Shown: positions 47,450 through 58,059 of the stretch, in pieces
Layout of the letters: each line of letters opens with the position of its first letter
Position numbering within the stretch: position 1 is the stretch's first letter
Source: Rana temporaria
Lineage: Eukaryota; Chordata; Amphibia; Anura; Ranidae
Direction of reading: 5' to 3'
DNA length: 64,000 nt
NCBI RefSeq assembly: GCF_905171775.1
Contig: NC_053494.1
Location: 195,765,044-195,829,043, forward strand
Notes under the pieces: model-generated
What the model was told of the DNA's origin: nothing
Database searches by the model: none
What the model saw: the letters and a program-made list of their open reading frames with translations, nothing else
Program-made: the position numbers and the translations under genes

Positions 47450-48127
47450 GCCTCGAGTCTCGCCCCAGATCGACAACTACCGCGGCGCTGCCGGGTGATG
47501 TCATCTGTGCTGGCCGCAAAGTAACTGCAGGTGCGCGCGCACCAGATGCGGTGCGCGCGCAGTACTGAAGTTTATGCACCATTCGATGGCGATTACACGC
47601 CATCTAGTGGACATATTGAGATACAACAAGGATGGAAAAGCTGTATCTCAAGCGGCCACATCGCATGGAATAAATAGGAGGGACAAAGAAAAGGGCATCA
47701 CGTCTGGAAGAGATCACAGGGGGGAGGATACTTCATCCAAATCTCACCACAGTTGCAGAAAAGGAGCACAACCATATTAAATGCAAAAAACATTAGTATT
47801 TATTTATAAGGTATGGAAGTGGATAGATCTTCCAAATGTACACATGTTATTTAATTATACAGCATAGAGGACCTCGTATAGAAAACAGGGGTACAGTAAA
47901 TGAGTACAGAGAGAAGGACAACTGGAAAAAATCCCAATAAACCAGTGATCTAAGAACATAGTTAAATGAGCGGTATGATTGGCTACTCTGACATCTAGTT
48001 CAGCAAATGACAGGGCCATGGTGACAAGGCAGTCAGAAAAGTCCAGAGTAGTACTTAGGTGCTAATAGAAAAAAATGAATAAGAAAATTTCAAAAATATA
48101 AAAGTATACCCAATTAGCTTAATGTTA

Positions 48128-50560
48128 CTACAAGAAGGATTTATAAGACTGTGCCTCATTAATGCCTGGGGGCCGTAAGGCATCCAAACACTCGATCCAA
48201 TAAGTTTCTTTTTGGAGTACCTGCTTGTCCCAGTTGCCTCCACGGCAATCTTTGGGGACAATAGCAAGTACTATAAACGAGGCAACTGAGGTATTAAATT
48301 TATGATATAGGTCAAGGTGACGGCTGACTGATGTTACCATTTTTCCTTGGGAGGAGTAATAGACATGATCCCTAATTCTATGCTTGAAGTTTCTGATGGT
48401 TTTGCCCACGTAAAATGCATGGCAGCTACACGTCATAAGGTAAATGATTCCCTGAGTATTACAGTCCGCATAAAAATTGGGGGTAAAAATTTCACCATTG
48501 GGTAAAGAAAAAGTAGTACCCTCTCTAACCCAAGGACAAAAATTGCACCTGCCACATCTCATCATACCATTTGGAGGTCGTTGTTGATTTGAATTTGTTT
48601 TGTAGTGACTAGAAGTCAATTTATCTCTAAGTGAGCGAGATCTTTTAAAAGTAATATCTGGTCTTTGGCCAATGTAATTACTGAGGATGGGATCGTTAGT
48701 CAAAAGTGACCAATGTTTATTTAGAATATTACGCACCTCGATGTGATGGCTTGAGTACCGCGTAATGAATCTTACTGGTTGCGACTCTGTGTTGACTTTT
48801 TGTTTAAATAGTAAGTTGATACGAGATTGTCGTGCAGCCTTATTGAATGCTTTCCGTAGTAAGGATTTACTGTAACCTCTCAACAACAACCGTTGCCTGA
48901 GTAGGTTAGCCTGTAACAGGAAATCTTTTGTCATAGTGCAATTCCTTCGTAAACGAAGGTATTGTGCATAAGGTATGCTTTTAAGGAGGTTAGTTGGATG
49001 TGCACTAGTGGCGTGTAGTAGGGTGTTACCTGCGGTCTCCTTTCTAAAGAGAGAGGAGGTAATTCTGCCATCGCCATCCTTTAAGATGGTGAGGTCAAGA
49101 AAGGTGACCTGGTCTGAAGATGCAGTGAACGTGAATTTTAAATTGCGTTCATTAACATTAAGAATATCGATAAATTGATATAGTTGGGAACTGGTACCAG
49201 ACCAGATGATGAAGATGTCGTCGATGTACCTAAGCCAGTTGATCACATGGCCAGTGTACATCGACAAGTCCTCATCCGAAAAAATATCACGTTCCCACCC
49301 CCCCAGGTACAGATTGGCGTAGCCAGGGGCACAGCAAGTGCCCATGGCTACGCCCTGCACCTGGAGGAAGTGGGACTCTTTGAAAACGAAATGATTACGT
49401 GTAAGAATAAATCGTAAAAGGTCTATTACAAAATCAATATAGTTCCAATGGTGATGGTCCTGTTCACGGAGGAAGGTACGTGCTGTCGAGATGCCCAACT
49501 CGTGAGGGATACTGGAGTATAATGCCTCCACGTCCAAGGTCACGAGGAGGGCATCCCGAGGCACGACCATATCCTCAATTTGTTTAAGAAGGTCCAGGGT
49601 ATCTCGGGTATACGAGGGCAAAGTAAGTACATGGGGCATGAGGATGGAGTCTACAAACCGGCTGGCATTTTCAGTCAAAGAACCTATGCCGGACACTATC
49701 GGTCTACCTGGGGGAGTAAGAGGGTGTTTGTGGATTTTGGGTAATGCATAGAAAGTTGCAGTTCTTGGGTTGCGAATATTAAGGTAGTTGTACAAATCTT
49801 GGTCTATGAGACCTCTTTGATGAGCAAGGCCAATAATGGATAGGAATTCATTTTTAAATAGAGCTATTTGTGTATCGTTGATACGTCTATACCACTCTTT
49901 GTTGTTTAAGATGTGGAATACCATTTTCTCATAATTGGCCTTGGTCATAAGGACCACATTACCTCCCTTGTCGGACGCTTTTATCTCAAGATCCGGATGG
50001 TTTTGAAGGTTCATGATAGCTTGTCGTTGTTTTTTAGAGAGATTATTAGTCAATACATTAGTGTCCATTTGTTTACAATCATTTATAGTACTTAGAAGGA
50101 AAGCCCATATATTTGAATTGCTTGTTAAGTCTGGAAAGCGTTGGGATTTTAATTTGAATTTTTTGGTAGAAGGATTAGAAGATATAGTAGATGACAGTGA
50201 TTCCGAACAAAGGAGAGGATCGGGGGAAGGGGATGTGTTTTCGTCAAGGAGGAGCATGAGGTCCCTAAGGGCTCTAAAATCGTCCATAGTGAAATTTTTC
50301 ACTTGTTCAGTCATATGTTTTTCTTGGATATTACGTAAGCGATTTTCATCAAATAAAAATTTATATGTTAAATTGCGACAAAAAAGATAAATATCTTTAA
50401 TTATTTCGTATTTATCGCTTTTCATGGATGGGCAAAAACTTAGGCCAAGCTGAAGGACCTCAAGCTCCTCTGAGGAGAACAAATAGGGGGTAAGATTCAA
50501 GACATTTAGGTTGGATTTAGGGGTTAGGTTAAGGGCGGGGTCATCATGGTTAGGTGAAAA
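48128..50560 (-). CDS. PLE ORF2: reverse transcriptase with GIY-YIG endonuclease
   Basis: This polyprotein copies element RNA and nicks the target. Counting from 50500 (residue 1 of 790), the DKG motif of PLEs (KASDKGGNVVLM) is at about 172-183 and LPKIHKHPLTPPGRPIVSG at about 252-270. RT motif A (TLDVEALYSSI) is at about 320, motif B (QGVAMGTCCAPGYANL) at about 381-396, and the catalytic box YIDDIFI at about 424-430. TFLDLTI follows at about 465. A Cys cluster (CGRCNFC) precedes the GIY-YIG domain, with IIYLM at about 684, YVGKT at about 697, RIRDH at about 708 and YWIE at about 765. The frame is open from 50560 and overlaps ORF1 by 37 nt in the -1 frame. The first in-frame AUG is only near 50425, after 25 residues that look like part of the protein, so a frameshift or reinitiation is likely. 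Nothing is broken. Confidence 0.95.
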   Translation of the reverse strand, partial: FSPNHDDPALNLTPKSNLNVLNLTPYLFSSEELEVLQLGLSFCPSMKSDKYEIIKDIYLFCRNLTYKFLFDENRLRNIQEKHMTEQVKNFTMDDFRALRDLMLLLDENTSPSPDPLLCSESLSSTISSNPSTKKFKLKSQRFPDLTSNSNIWAFLLSTINDCKQMDTNVLTNNLSKKQRQAIMNLQNHPDLEIKASDKGGNVVLMTKANYEKMVFHILNNKEWYRRINDTQIALFKNEFLSIIGLAHQRGLIDQDLYNYLNIRNPRTATFYALPKIHKHPLTPPGRPIVSGIGSLTENASRFVDSILMPHVLTLPSYTRDTLDLLKQIEDMVVPRDALLVTLDVEALYSSIPHELGISTARTFLREQDHHHWNYIDFVIDLLRFILTRNHFVFKESHFLQVQGVAMGTCCAPGYANLYLGGWERDIFSDEDLSMYTGHVINWLRYIDDIFIIWSGTSSQLYQFIDILNVNERNLKFTFTASSDQVTFLDLTILKDGDGRITSSLFRKETAGNTLLHATSAHPTNLLKSIPYAQYLRLRRNCTMTKDFLLQANLLRQRLLLRGYSKSLLRKAFNKAARQSRINLLFKQKVNTESQPVRFITRYSSHHIEVRNILNKHWSLLTNDPILSNYIGQRPDITFKRSRSLRDKLTSSHYKTNSNQQRPPNGMMRCGRCNFCPWVREGTTFSLPNGEIFTPNFYADCNTQGIIYLMTCSCHAFYVGKTIRNFKHRIRDHVYYSSQGKMVTSVSRHLDLYHKFNTSVASFIVLAIVPKDCRGGNWDKQVLQKETYWIECLDALRPPGINEAQSYKSFL

Positions 50561-51606
50561 TTAGGAACCTGAGTGGTGATATGGGAATCAAGGGTGCCTT
50601 GTCTCATGTGTTGTTGTGATTGTAATGTTACTTGAGAATTGTCAAGAGAGATGTTTCGCCTGGGAACACCACCCACACTGGGCTCGGAAGTACCCAAAGT
50701 AGGTGCTGGACCCAGGGAGGTACCTTGTGGTAGCGACTGTGTTAATAGCGTTTGTATTGCTTGGGCTGCTATACCTCCCATATAGTTGCCCTGTGAATGG
50801 CTGCCATCACCACTGGAAGGAGTGTCACCCCGAGTGCGTTGTGGCATGGTATTATCTTTCAGTGGGGGGCATTTAGACAAAGGTACGTTAGACCCACCAC
50901 CAAAACCCCTCTTACGTGTCCCCGAAGTGGAGGAAGTGGATGCTGGGTAGTTCCGTCTCGAAGGAGGCTGTGAAGGCAATAAAGAAGAGGAGTCAGATTC
51001 AGTATCATCTTCAGTTGTATATTGGTTACTGTCTACGTTGCGAGGTACCCTGAAGTTGGAACGTGAGCCTTTGTATTGAGTGGGGGCCTGCCAACGATAG
51101 GCAAAGCCCTCACTGAATGCAAATCTGTCCTTCGACAGTTTCACTTGTTTTTTGTAAATGATATCTTTGGTTGTTTTGGTTATAAAGTCTTTGATGTCTT
51201 GACATCGTTTATCATAATGGGTATGGCCTTTTATACCTTCATTATTGGATTGTAGTAGCAAGATATCCTGTTCTAAGGATAGCAGCTCTGACTGATGATG
51301 GCCTACCAATAATTTCATTAATTGTGTGCTACATGTTGAAAGTGCTTGTTCCCACGCCACTTTGAATTCAGGTATAGTGGTCTGGAAAGAAGGAAACACT
51401 TGAATGCGTAGACCTAGTGGGCTAATGTTCTCTCTGGCATACTTATTAAGGAATTCAATATGCCAATGTAAATTTGATTTTTTCTTTAAAAGGCGTTTCA
51501 TTTTAGCCATGTATTGATTGATATTGATTTCCTGTTCATTATCTAGGTTGCAATTCGTCTGAATTTCGGACATGTATCCTGACCAACCTATGCCGGCAAA
51601 GTCCAT
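50524..51606 (-). CDS. PLE ORF1, 360 aa, function unknown
   Basis: An AUG-started open frame precedes ORF2 in the complete unit. It begins MDFAGIGWSGYMSEIQ. Residues about 30-180 are rich in predicted helix, with basic and leucine-rich stretches (MKRLLKKKSNLHWHIEFLNK, QSELLSLEQDILLLQSN, CQDIKDFITKTTKDIIYKKQ). Residues about 200-360 are low complexity, rich in Ser, Thr, Pro, Gly and Gln (TESDSSSLLPSQPPSRR), as in disordered tails. I recognise no nucleic-acid-binding motif such as a zinc knuckle or RRM. Its position suggests an RNA-binding or assembly partner, by analogy with ORF1 of LINEs, but that is inference. It is present only in this copy and ends MMTPPLT inside the start of the ORF2 frame. 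Confidence 0.8.
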   Translation of the reverse strand: MDFAGIGWSGYMSEIQTNCNLDNEQEININQYMAKMKRLLKKKSNLHWHIEFLNKYARENISPLGLRIQVFPSFQTTIPEFKVAWEQALSTCSTQLMKLLVGHHQSELLSLEQDILLLQSNNEGIKGHTHYDKRCQDIKDFITKTTKDIIYKKQVKLSKDRFAFSEGFAYRWQAPTQYKGSRSNFRVPRNVDSNQYTTEDDTESDSSSLLPSQPPSRRNYPASTSSTSGTRKRGFGGGSNVPLSKCPPLKDNTMPQRTRGDTPSSGDGSHSQGNYMGGIAAQAIQTLLTQSLPQGTSLGPAPTLGTSEPSVGGVPRRNISLDNSQVTLQSQQHMRQGTLDSHITTQVPNFHLTMMTPPLT

Positions 51607-51607
51607 G

Positions 51608-51662
51608 ATGTAGGGGGGGGGGGGGGGGAAAGGAGGGAAAGAGGGGGGGGGGGGGGGGGGAA
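51608..51662. repeat. Poly-G tracts upstream of PLE ORF1
   Basis: Two G runs of about 16-18 nt separated by GAAAGGAGGGAAAGA lie 2-55 nt before the ORF1 start (C-rich in the transcript). Run lengths are likely to be unreliable. Confidence 0.9.
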
Positions 51663-52303
51663 ATTGGCTAAGAAGGGAGGAGAGGAAGAGACAGAAAAAA
51701 AATTTTACTGTATAGAGAGGGAAACGAGGGAAACTCGCTGATAAAAAGGGATAACCTAATTAAACTTATATAAATACTGTAACAATAAATAAGAACACTA
51801 AGTAACCTATAATGTGAAGGTTACTAATAGCCCGGGTGCTTCCACCCTAGATTAGATTAAAGAGTTAATACATCCTCACATGTAGTGCACATGTGGATGC
51901 ATGATGTTTTTTCATATGCCACGTCCTAAACAAATTTTGAAAAAGGGAATGACTTAGGGGCTAGTCATGGACTTTGTCGGCATGATAAGTTAGTAAAGAT
52001 ATGAGTCTTTCGAAAACTGACTTTATATATAAAAATATTTATTACAAAAAAATATATATTTTAAAAGTTTTCCTCCAAAGAGTACACATAAATTACACAT
52101 AGCATTTGATCAGTACAGCGTTCACAGTAATTGATGTAGCTTAGAAGATTAAATCTGGTTATACAGTACTAGCACCAATTGATATAATACTAGACTAGAT
52201 GTCCAAAAGCGGACTGATAGTTGGAACCATAAATAAATACAAAAGATTCTAAAGAAAATCATCAGCAACTGGAGATTTTTAGCACTTGCGCTGGGTTGAT
52301 CGG

Positions 52304-52350
52304 AGTCCTGACATGTTTCGCGCTGTATCTGAGCGCTTCCTCGAAGGACT
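52304..52350 (-). ncRNA. Hammerhead-ribozyme-like fold, PLE copy 2
   Basis: The sequence is the same as at 46508-46554. In the tandem arrangement this copy lies between the copy 2 promoter candidate (53245) and ORF1 of copy 1 (51606), the position expected for a pseudo-LTR ribozyme. Confidence 0.5.
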
Positions 52351-53236
52351 TAGTGGAGTCAATGTGCTAAATTGGTGAAGGAGACAAATATACATATATA
52401 ACATATTGATATAGAACAGAAAAATATATAACAGCCTATATAGATATTTAAGAAACCGGAGTGCTCCTATAGCATGCAATATGGTGAGAAAGGACAAAAA
52501 AGAGTCACCCCCATGAACATTGTGGAAATAGCCACAGAGAGCAGACAAGATGCCTGGAATTCCAGTCCCAAAAATTCCAGTACGAAGGAGACAGGAGGCA
52601 TAATGAAATTGGAATATGATAAGTAATAGGGTTTAGACTAAGTTTGCTTACCTATAAAAAGAAGTACAGACAAAATAACTGTGGACTAGCTTGGCTTGAT
52701 ACTCTCTGCATAGAGAGATATGTAGCACGGGCTAGCAAGGAATTGAATTTGTAACCCCAAAGAGAATTAAACGACGTAACATGGGCGGCAAGGGCTGTAG
52801 CAAAAAATCAATATATAGAATCACAGCATTAATTGATAGTAAACAGGTAATAGTAATAATTATTAATAAAGGGCAAATAGTGATAACAGCAAGCAAAATG
52901 CTTACCCAATATTTGGAACCATTTATATATAGAGTTTGCAATGGCTCATAACAAGACTGCATTCAGCGAGTATAAGTTTAGGGTGTTTCAAAAAAACCCA
53001 GTGTCAATCTTTAGAGCAATTCAAGGAGACAGGGGCAGGGATTACCTCGATAGACCAGTCACTGAAACAAAATATAGAGGAAAGGAGACTGTGAGCCTAA
53101 TGAATCGGCCACACAAAAGTATGAAGGGCATGTTTAGAGATAGAGAATTAGGCTTACCAGTATGCAACACTCGCCACACGTGTCGTTGGTTCGTTTGCCT
53201 CACAAGAGGCTGCGGATAGTGTGTAGGGCTTGAGGG

Positions 53237-53245
53237 CTTTAAATA
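53237..53245 (-). promoter_or_regulatory. TATA-box candidate driving the complete PLE unit
   Basis: TATTTAAAG on the - strand, with the same GC-rich surroundings as in copy 1. Transcription from here would run through the hammerhead-like fold into ORF1 and ORF2 of copy 1. Downstream, ACTG|GTAAGCC resembles a splice donor and TTTTGTTTCAG an acceptor, so a spliced leader is possible. All of this is inference from motifs. Confidence 0.5.
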
Positions 53246-53923
53246 GCCTCGAGTCTCGCCCCAGATCGACAACTACCGCGGCGCTGCCGGGTGATGTCAT
53301 CTGTGCTGGCCGCAAAGTAACTGCAGGTGCGCGCGCACCAGATGCGGTGCGCGCGCAGTACTGAAGTTTATGCACCATTCGATGGCGATTACACGCCATC
53401 TAGTGGACATATTGAGATACAACAAGGATGGAAAAGCTGTATCTCAAGCGGCCACATCGCATGGAATAAATAGGAGGGACAAAGAAAAGGGCATCACGTC
53501 TGGAAGAGATCACAGGGGGGAGGATACTTCATCCAAATCTCACCACAGTTGCAGAAAAGGAGCACAACCATATTAAATGCAAAAAACATTAGTATTTATT
53601 TATAAGGTATGGAAGTGGATAGATCTTCCAAATGTACACATGTTATTTAATTATACAGCATAGAGGACCTCGTATAGAAAACAGGGGTACAGTAAATGAG
53701 TACAGAGAGAAGGACAACTGGAAAAAATCCCAATAAACCAGTGATCTAAGAACATAGTTAAATGAGCGGTATGATTGGCTACTCTGACATCTAGTTCAGC
53801 AAATGACAGGGCCATGGTGACAAGGCAGTCAGAAAAGTCCAGAGTAGTACTTAGGTGCTAATAGAAAAAAATGAATAAGAAAATTTCAAAAATATAAAAG
53901 TATACCCAATTAGCTTAATGTTA

Positions 53924-55200
53924 CTACAAGAAGGATTTATAAGACTGTGCCTCATTAATGCCTGGGGGCCGTAAGGCATCCAAACGCTCGATCCAATAAG
54001 TTTCTTTTTGGAGTACCTGCTTGTCCCAGTTGCCTCCACGGCAATCTTTGGGGACAATAGCAAGTACTATAAACGAGGCAACTGAGGTATTAAATTTATG
54101 ATATAGGTCAAGGTGACGGCTGACTGATGTTACCATTTTTCCTTGGGAGGAGTAATAGACATGATCCCTAATTCTATGCTTGAAGTTTCTGATGGTTTTG
54201 CCCACGTAAAATGCATGGCAGCTACACGTCATAAGGTAAATGATTCCCTGAGTATTACAGTCCGCATAAAAATTGGGGGTAAAAATTTCACCATTGGGTA
54301 AAGAAAAAGTAGTACCCTCTCTAACCCAAGGACAAAAATTGCACCTGCCACATCTCATCATACCATTTGGAGGTCGTTGTTGATTTGAATTTGTTTTGTA
54401 GTGACTAGAAGTCAATTTATCTCTAAGTGAGCGAGATCTTTTAAAAGTAATATCTGGTCTTTGGCCAATGTAATTACTGAGGATGGGATCGTTAGTCAAA
54501 AGTGACCAATGTTTATTTAGAATATTACGCACCTCGATGTGATGGCTTGAGTACCGCGTAATGAATCTTACTGGTTGCGACTCTGTGTTGACTTTTTGTT
54601 TAAATAGTAAGTTGATACGAGATTGTCGTGCAGCCTTATTGAATGCTTTCCGTAGTAAGGATTTACTGTAACCTCTCAACAACAACCGTTGCCTGAGTAG
54701 GTTAGCCTGTAACAGGAAATCTTTTGTCATAGTGCAATTCCTTCGTAAACGAAGGTATTGTGCATAAGGTATGCTTTTAAGGAGGTTAGTTGGATGTGCA
54801 CTAGTGGCGTGTAGTAGGGTGTTACCTGCGGTCTCCTTTCTAAAGAGAGAGGAGGTAATTCTGCCATCGCCATCCTTTAAGATGGTGAGGTCAAGAAAGG
54901 TGACCTGGTCTGAAGATGCAGTGAACGTGAATTTTAAATTGCGTTCATTAACATTAAGAATATCGATAAATTGATATAGTTGGGAACTGGTACCAGACCA
55001 GATGATGAAGATGTCGTCGATGTACCTAAGCCAGTTGATCACATGGCCAGTGTACATCGACAAGTCCTCATCCGAAAAAATATCACGTTCCCACCCCCCC
55101 AGGTACAGATTGGCGTAGCCAGGGGCACAGCAAGTGCCCATGGCTACGCCCTGCACCTGGAGGAAGTGGGACTCTTTGAAAACGAAATGATTACGTGTAA
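53924..55200 (-). pseudogene. PLE ORF2, C-terminal part (copy 2)
   Basis: The frame is open from the truncation point to the stop and encodes RT motif B onward plus the complete GIY-YIG domain. It lacks the DKG region, motif A and all N-terminal parts, so it cannot make an active reverse transcriptase alone. No internal stops. Confidence 0.9.
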
Positions 55201-55213
55201 TTTTTTTTTTTGT

Positions 55214-57463
55214 CGCAATTTAACATATAAATTTTTATTTGATGAAAATCGCTTACGTAATATCCAAGAAAAACATATGACTGAACAAGTGAAAAATTTC
55301 ACTATGGACGATTTTAGAGCCCTTAGGGACCTCATGCTCCTCCTTGACGAAAACACATCCCCTTCCCCCGATCCTCTCCTTTGTTCGGAATCACTGTCAT
55401 CTACTATATCTTCTAATCCTTCTACCAAAAAATTCAAATTAAAATCCCAACGCTTTCCAGACTTAACAAGCAATTCAAATATATGGGCTTTCCTTCTAAG
55501 TACTATAAATGATTGTAAACAAATGGACACTAATGTATTGACTAATAATCTCTCTAAAAAACAACGACAAGCTATCATGAACCTTCAAAACCATCCGGAT
55601 CTTGAGATAAAAGCGTCCGACAAGGGAGGTAATGTGGTCCTTATGACCAAGGCCAATTATGAGAAAATGGTATTCCACATCTTAAACAACAAAGAGTGGT
55701 ATAGACGTATCAACGATACACAAATAGCTCTATTTAAAAATGAATTCCTATCCATTATTGGCCTTGCTCATCAAAGAGGTCTCATAGACCAAGATTTGTA
55801 CAACTACCTTAATATTCGCAACCCAAGAACTGCAACTTTCTATGCATTACCCAAAATCCACAAACACCCTCTTACTCCCCCAGGTAGACCGATAGTGTCC
55901 GGCATAGGTTCTTTGACTGAAAATGCCAGCCGGTTTGTAGACTCCATCCTCATGCCCCATGTACTTACTTTGCCCTCGTATACCCGAGATACCCTGGACC
56001 TTCTTAAACAAATTGAGGATATGGTCGTGCCTCGGGATGCCCTCCTCGTGACCTTGGACGTGGAGGCATTATACTCCAGTATCCCTCACGAGTTGGGCAT
56101 CTCGACAGCACGTACCTTCCTCCGTGAACAGGACCATCACCATTGGAACTATATTGATTTTGTAATAGACCTTTTACGATTTATTCTTACACGTAATCAT
56201 TTCGTTTTCAAAGAGTCCCACTTCCTCCAGGTGCAGGGCGTAGCCATGGGCACTTGCTGTGCCCCTGGCTACGCCAATCTGTACCTGGGGGGGTGGGAAC
56301 GTGATATTTTTTCGGATGAGGACTTGTCGATGTACACTGGCCATGTGATCAACTGGCTTAGGTACATCGACGACATCTTCATCATCTGGTCTGGTACCAG
56401 TTCCCAACTATATCAATTTATCGATATTCTTAATGTTAATGAACGCAATTTAAAATTCACGTTCACTGCATCTTCAGACCAGGTCACCTTTCTTGACCTC
56501 ACCATCTTAAAGGATGGCGATGGCAGAATTACCTCCTCTCTCTTTAGAAAGGAGACCGCAGGTAACACCCTACTACACGCCACTAGTGCACATCCAACTA
56601 ACCTCCTTAAAAGCATACCTTATGCACAATACCTTCGTTTACGAAGGAATTGCACTATGACAAAAGATTTCCTGTTACAGGCTAACCTACTCAGGCAACG
56701 GTTGTTGTTGAGAGGTTACAGTAAATCCTTACTACGGAAAGCATTCAATAAGGCTGCACGACAATCTCGTATCAACTTACTATTTAAACAAAAAGTCAAC
56801 ACAGAGTCGCAACCAGTAAGATTCATTACGCGATACTCAAGCCATCACATCGAGGTGCGTAATATTCTAAATAAACATTGGTCACTTTTGACTAACGATC
56901 CCATCCTCAGTAATTACATTGGCCAAAGACCAGATATTACTTTTAAAAGATCTCGCTCACTTAGAGATAAATTGACTTCTAGTCACTACAAAACAAATTC
57001 AAATCAACAACGACCTCCAAATGGTATGATGAGATGTGGCAGGTGCAATTTTTGTCCTTGGGTTAGAGAGGGTACTACTTTTTCTTTACCCAATGGTGAA
57101 ATTTTTACCCCCAATTTTTATGCGGACTGTAATACTCAGGGAATCATTTACCTTATGACGTGTAGCTGCCATGCATTTTACGTGGGCAAAACCATCAGAA
57201 ACTTCAAGCATAGAATTAGGGATCATGTCTATTACTCCTCCCAAGGAAAAATGGTAACATCAGTCAGCCGTCACCTTGACCTATATCATAAATTTAATAC
57301 CTCAGTTGCCTCGTTTATAGTACTTGCTATTGTCCCCAAAGATTGCCGTGGAGGCAACTGGGACAAGCAGGTACTCCAAAAAGAAACTTATTGGATCGAG
57401 CGTTTGGATGCCTTACGGCCCCCAGGCATTAATGAGGCACAGTCTTATAAATCCTTCTTGTAG
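55214..57463 (+). pseudogene. PLE ORF2 lacking its first ~40 residues (copy 3)
   Basis: The open frame runs from CRNLTYKFLFDENRLRNIQE to the stop. It keeps the DKG motif, RT motifs A, B and YIDD, and the GIY-YIG domain without interruption. The native start and ORF1 are missing. The open frame continues 5' into the antisense strand of copy 2 as far as 54980, but those first 75 residues are an artefact of the junction. Confidence 0.92.
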
Positions 57464-58029
57464 TAACATTAAGCTAATTGGGTATACTTTTATATTTTTG
57501 AAATTTTCTTATTCATTTTTTTCTATTAGCACCTAAGTACTACTCTGGACTTTTCTGACTGCCTTGTCACCATGGCCCTGTCATTTGCTGAACTAGATGT
57601 CAGAGTAGCCAATCATACCGCTCATTTAACTATGTTCTTAGATCACTGGTTTATTGGGATTTTTTCCAGTTGTCCTTCTCTCTGTACTCATTTACTGTAC
57701 CCCTGTTTTCTATACGAGGTCCTCTATGCTGTATAATTAAATAACATGTGTACATTTGGAAGATCTATCCACTTCCATACCTTATAAATAAATACTAATG
57801 TTTTTTGCATTTAATATGGTTGTGCTCCTTTTCTGCAACTGTGGTGAGATTTGGATGAAGTATCCTCCCCCCTGTGATCTCTTCCAGACGTGATGCCCTT
57901 TTCTTTGTCCCTCCTATTTATTCCATGCGATGTGGCCGCTTGAGATACAGCTTTTCCATCCTTGTTGTATCTCAATATGTCCACTAGATGGCGTGTAATC
58001 GCCATCGAATGGTGCATAAACTTCAGTAC

Positions 58030-58059
58030 TGCGCGCGCACCGCATCTGGTGCGCGCGCA
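58030..58059 (+). promoter_or_regulatory. GC hairpin upstream of the PLE TATA candidate
   Basis: Perfect 12-bp arms, TGCGCGCGCACC and GGTGCGCGCGCA, enclose GCATCT. Present in all three copies (47532-47561 and 53328-53357 on the other strand). It may bind a host factor or be structural in RNA; role unknown. Confidence 0.6.

Larger units (their letters stand above)
46063..51858 (-). mobile_element. Penelope-like retroelement, complete 5,796-bp unit
   Basis: This is the complete tandem unit of a PLE on the - strand. It contains ORF1 (51606-50524), ORF2 (to 48128) and a 2.06-kb 3' region. The unit length is set by the exact spacing of matching features in the next copy (for example 46508 and 52304, both offset by 5796). 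The 3' region carries a TATA-type promoter candidate, a GC hairpin and a hammerhead-like fold. The right (5') end borders a copy of the 3' region belonging to the adjacent truncated copy, so the unit is preceded by a pseudo-LTR. The left end abuts the target-site duplication. I assign the class from DKG, RT and GIY-YIG motifs; the Neptune group, known from frogs and fish, is likely but not proven. Confidence 0.92.
51859..55200 (-). mobile_element. PLE copy 2, 5'-truncated, tandem to copy 1
   Basis: This is a 3.34-kb 5'-truncated copy in the same orientation as copy 1, lying upstream of it on the - strand. It keeps the last part of ORF2 (from residue about 366, LTRNHFVFKESHF, through motif B, YIDD and GIY-YIG to the stop at 53924) and the whole 3' region. 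The junction with copy 1 at 51858/51859 reads ATTAGATTAAAGAGTTAATA, with no spacer. Truncation occurs inside ORF2 at GATTACGTGTAA, where the inverted copy 3 begins after a T run. It is identical to copy 1 wherever I compared them except position 53986 (G, against A at 48190), which gives Arg instead of Cys in the ORF2 C-terminus. Confidence 0.92.

Noticed and set aside
46063..51858. LTR retrotransposon or DIRS element
   Set aside because: No integrase, tyrosine recombinase, protease or tRNA primer site. DKG, YIDD and GIY-YIG motifs, tandem/inverted truncated copies and a 14-bp TSD identify a PLE.
54771..54974. Open frame of 67 aa, also at 48975-49178 and 56413-56616
   Set aside because: It is the antisense of the PLE ORF2 coding sequence; repeated only because the element is repeated.
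55144..55578. 144-aa open frame on the - strand (related 125-aa frame at 50013-50390)
   Set aside because: Antisense shadow of the N-terminal part of ORF2.
54980..57463. A single 827-aa open frame across the PLE junction
   Set aside because: Its first ~75 residues are antisense sequence of copy 2 fused by chance to copy 3 ORF2. Only the part from about 55214 is genuine.
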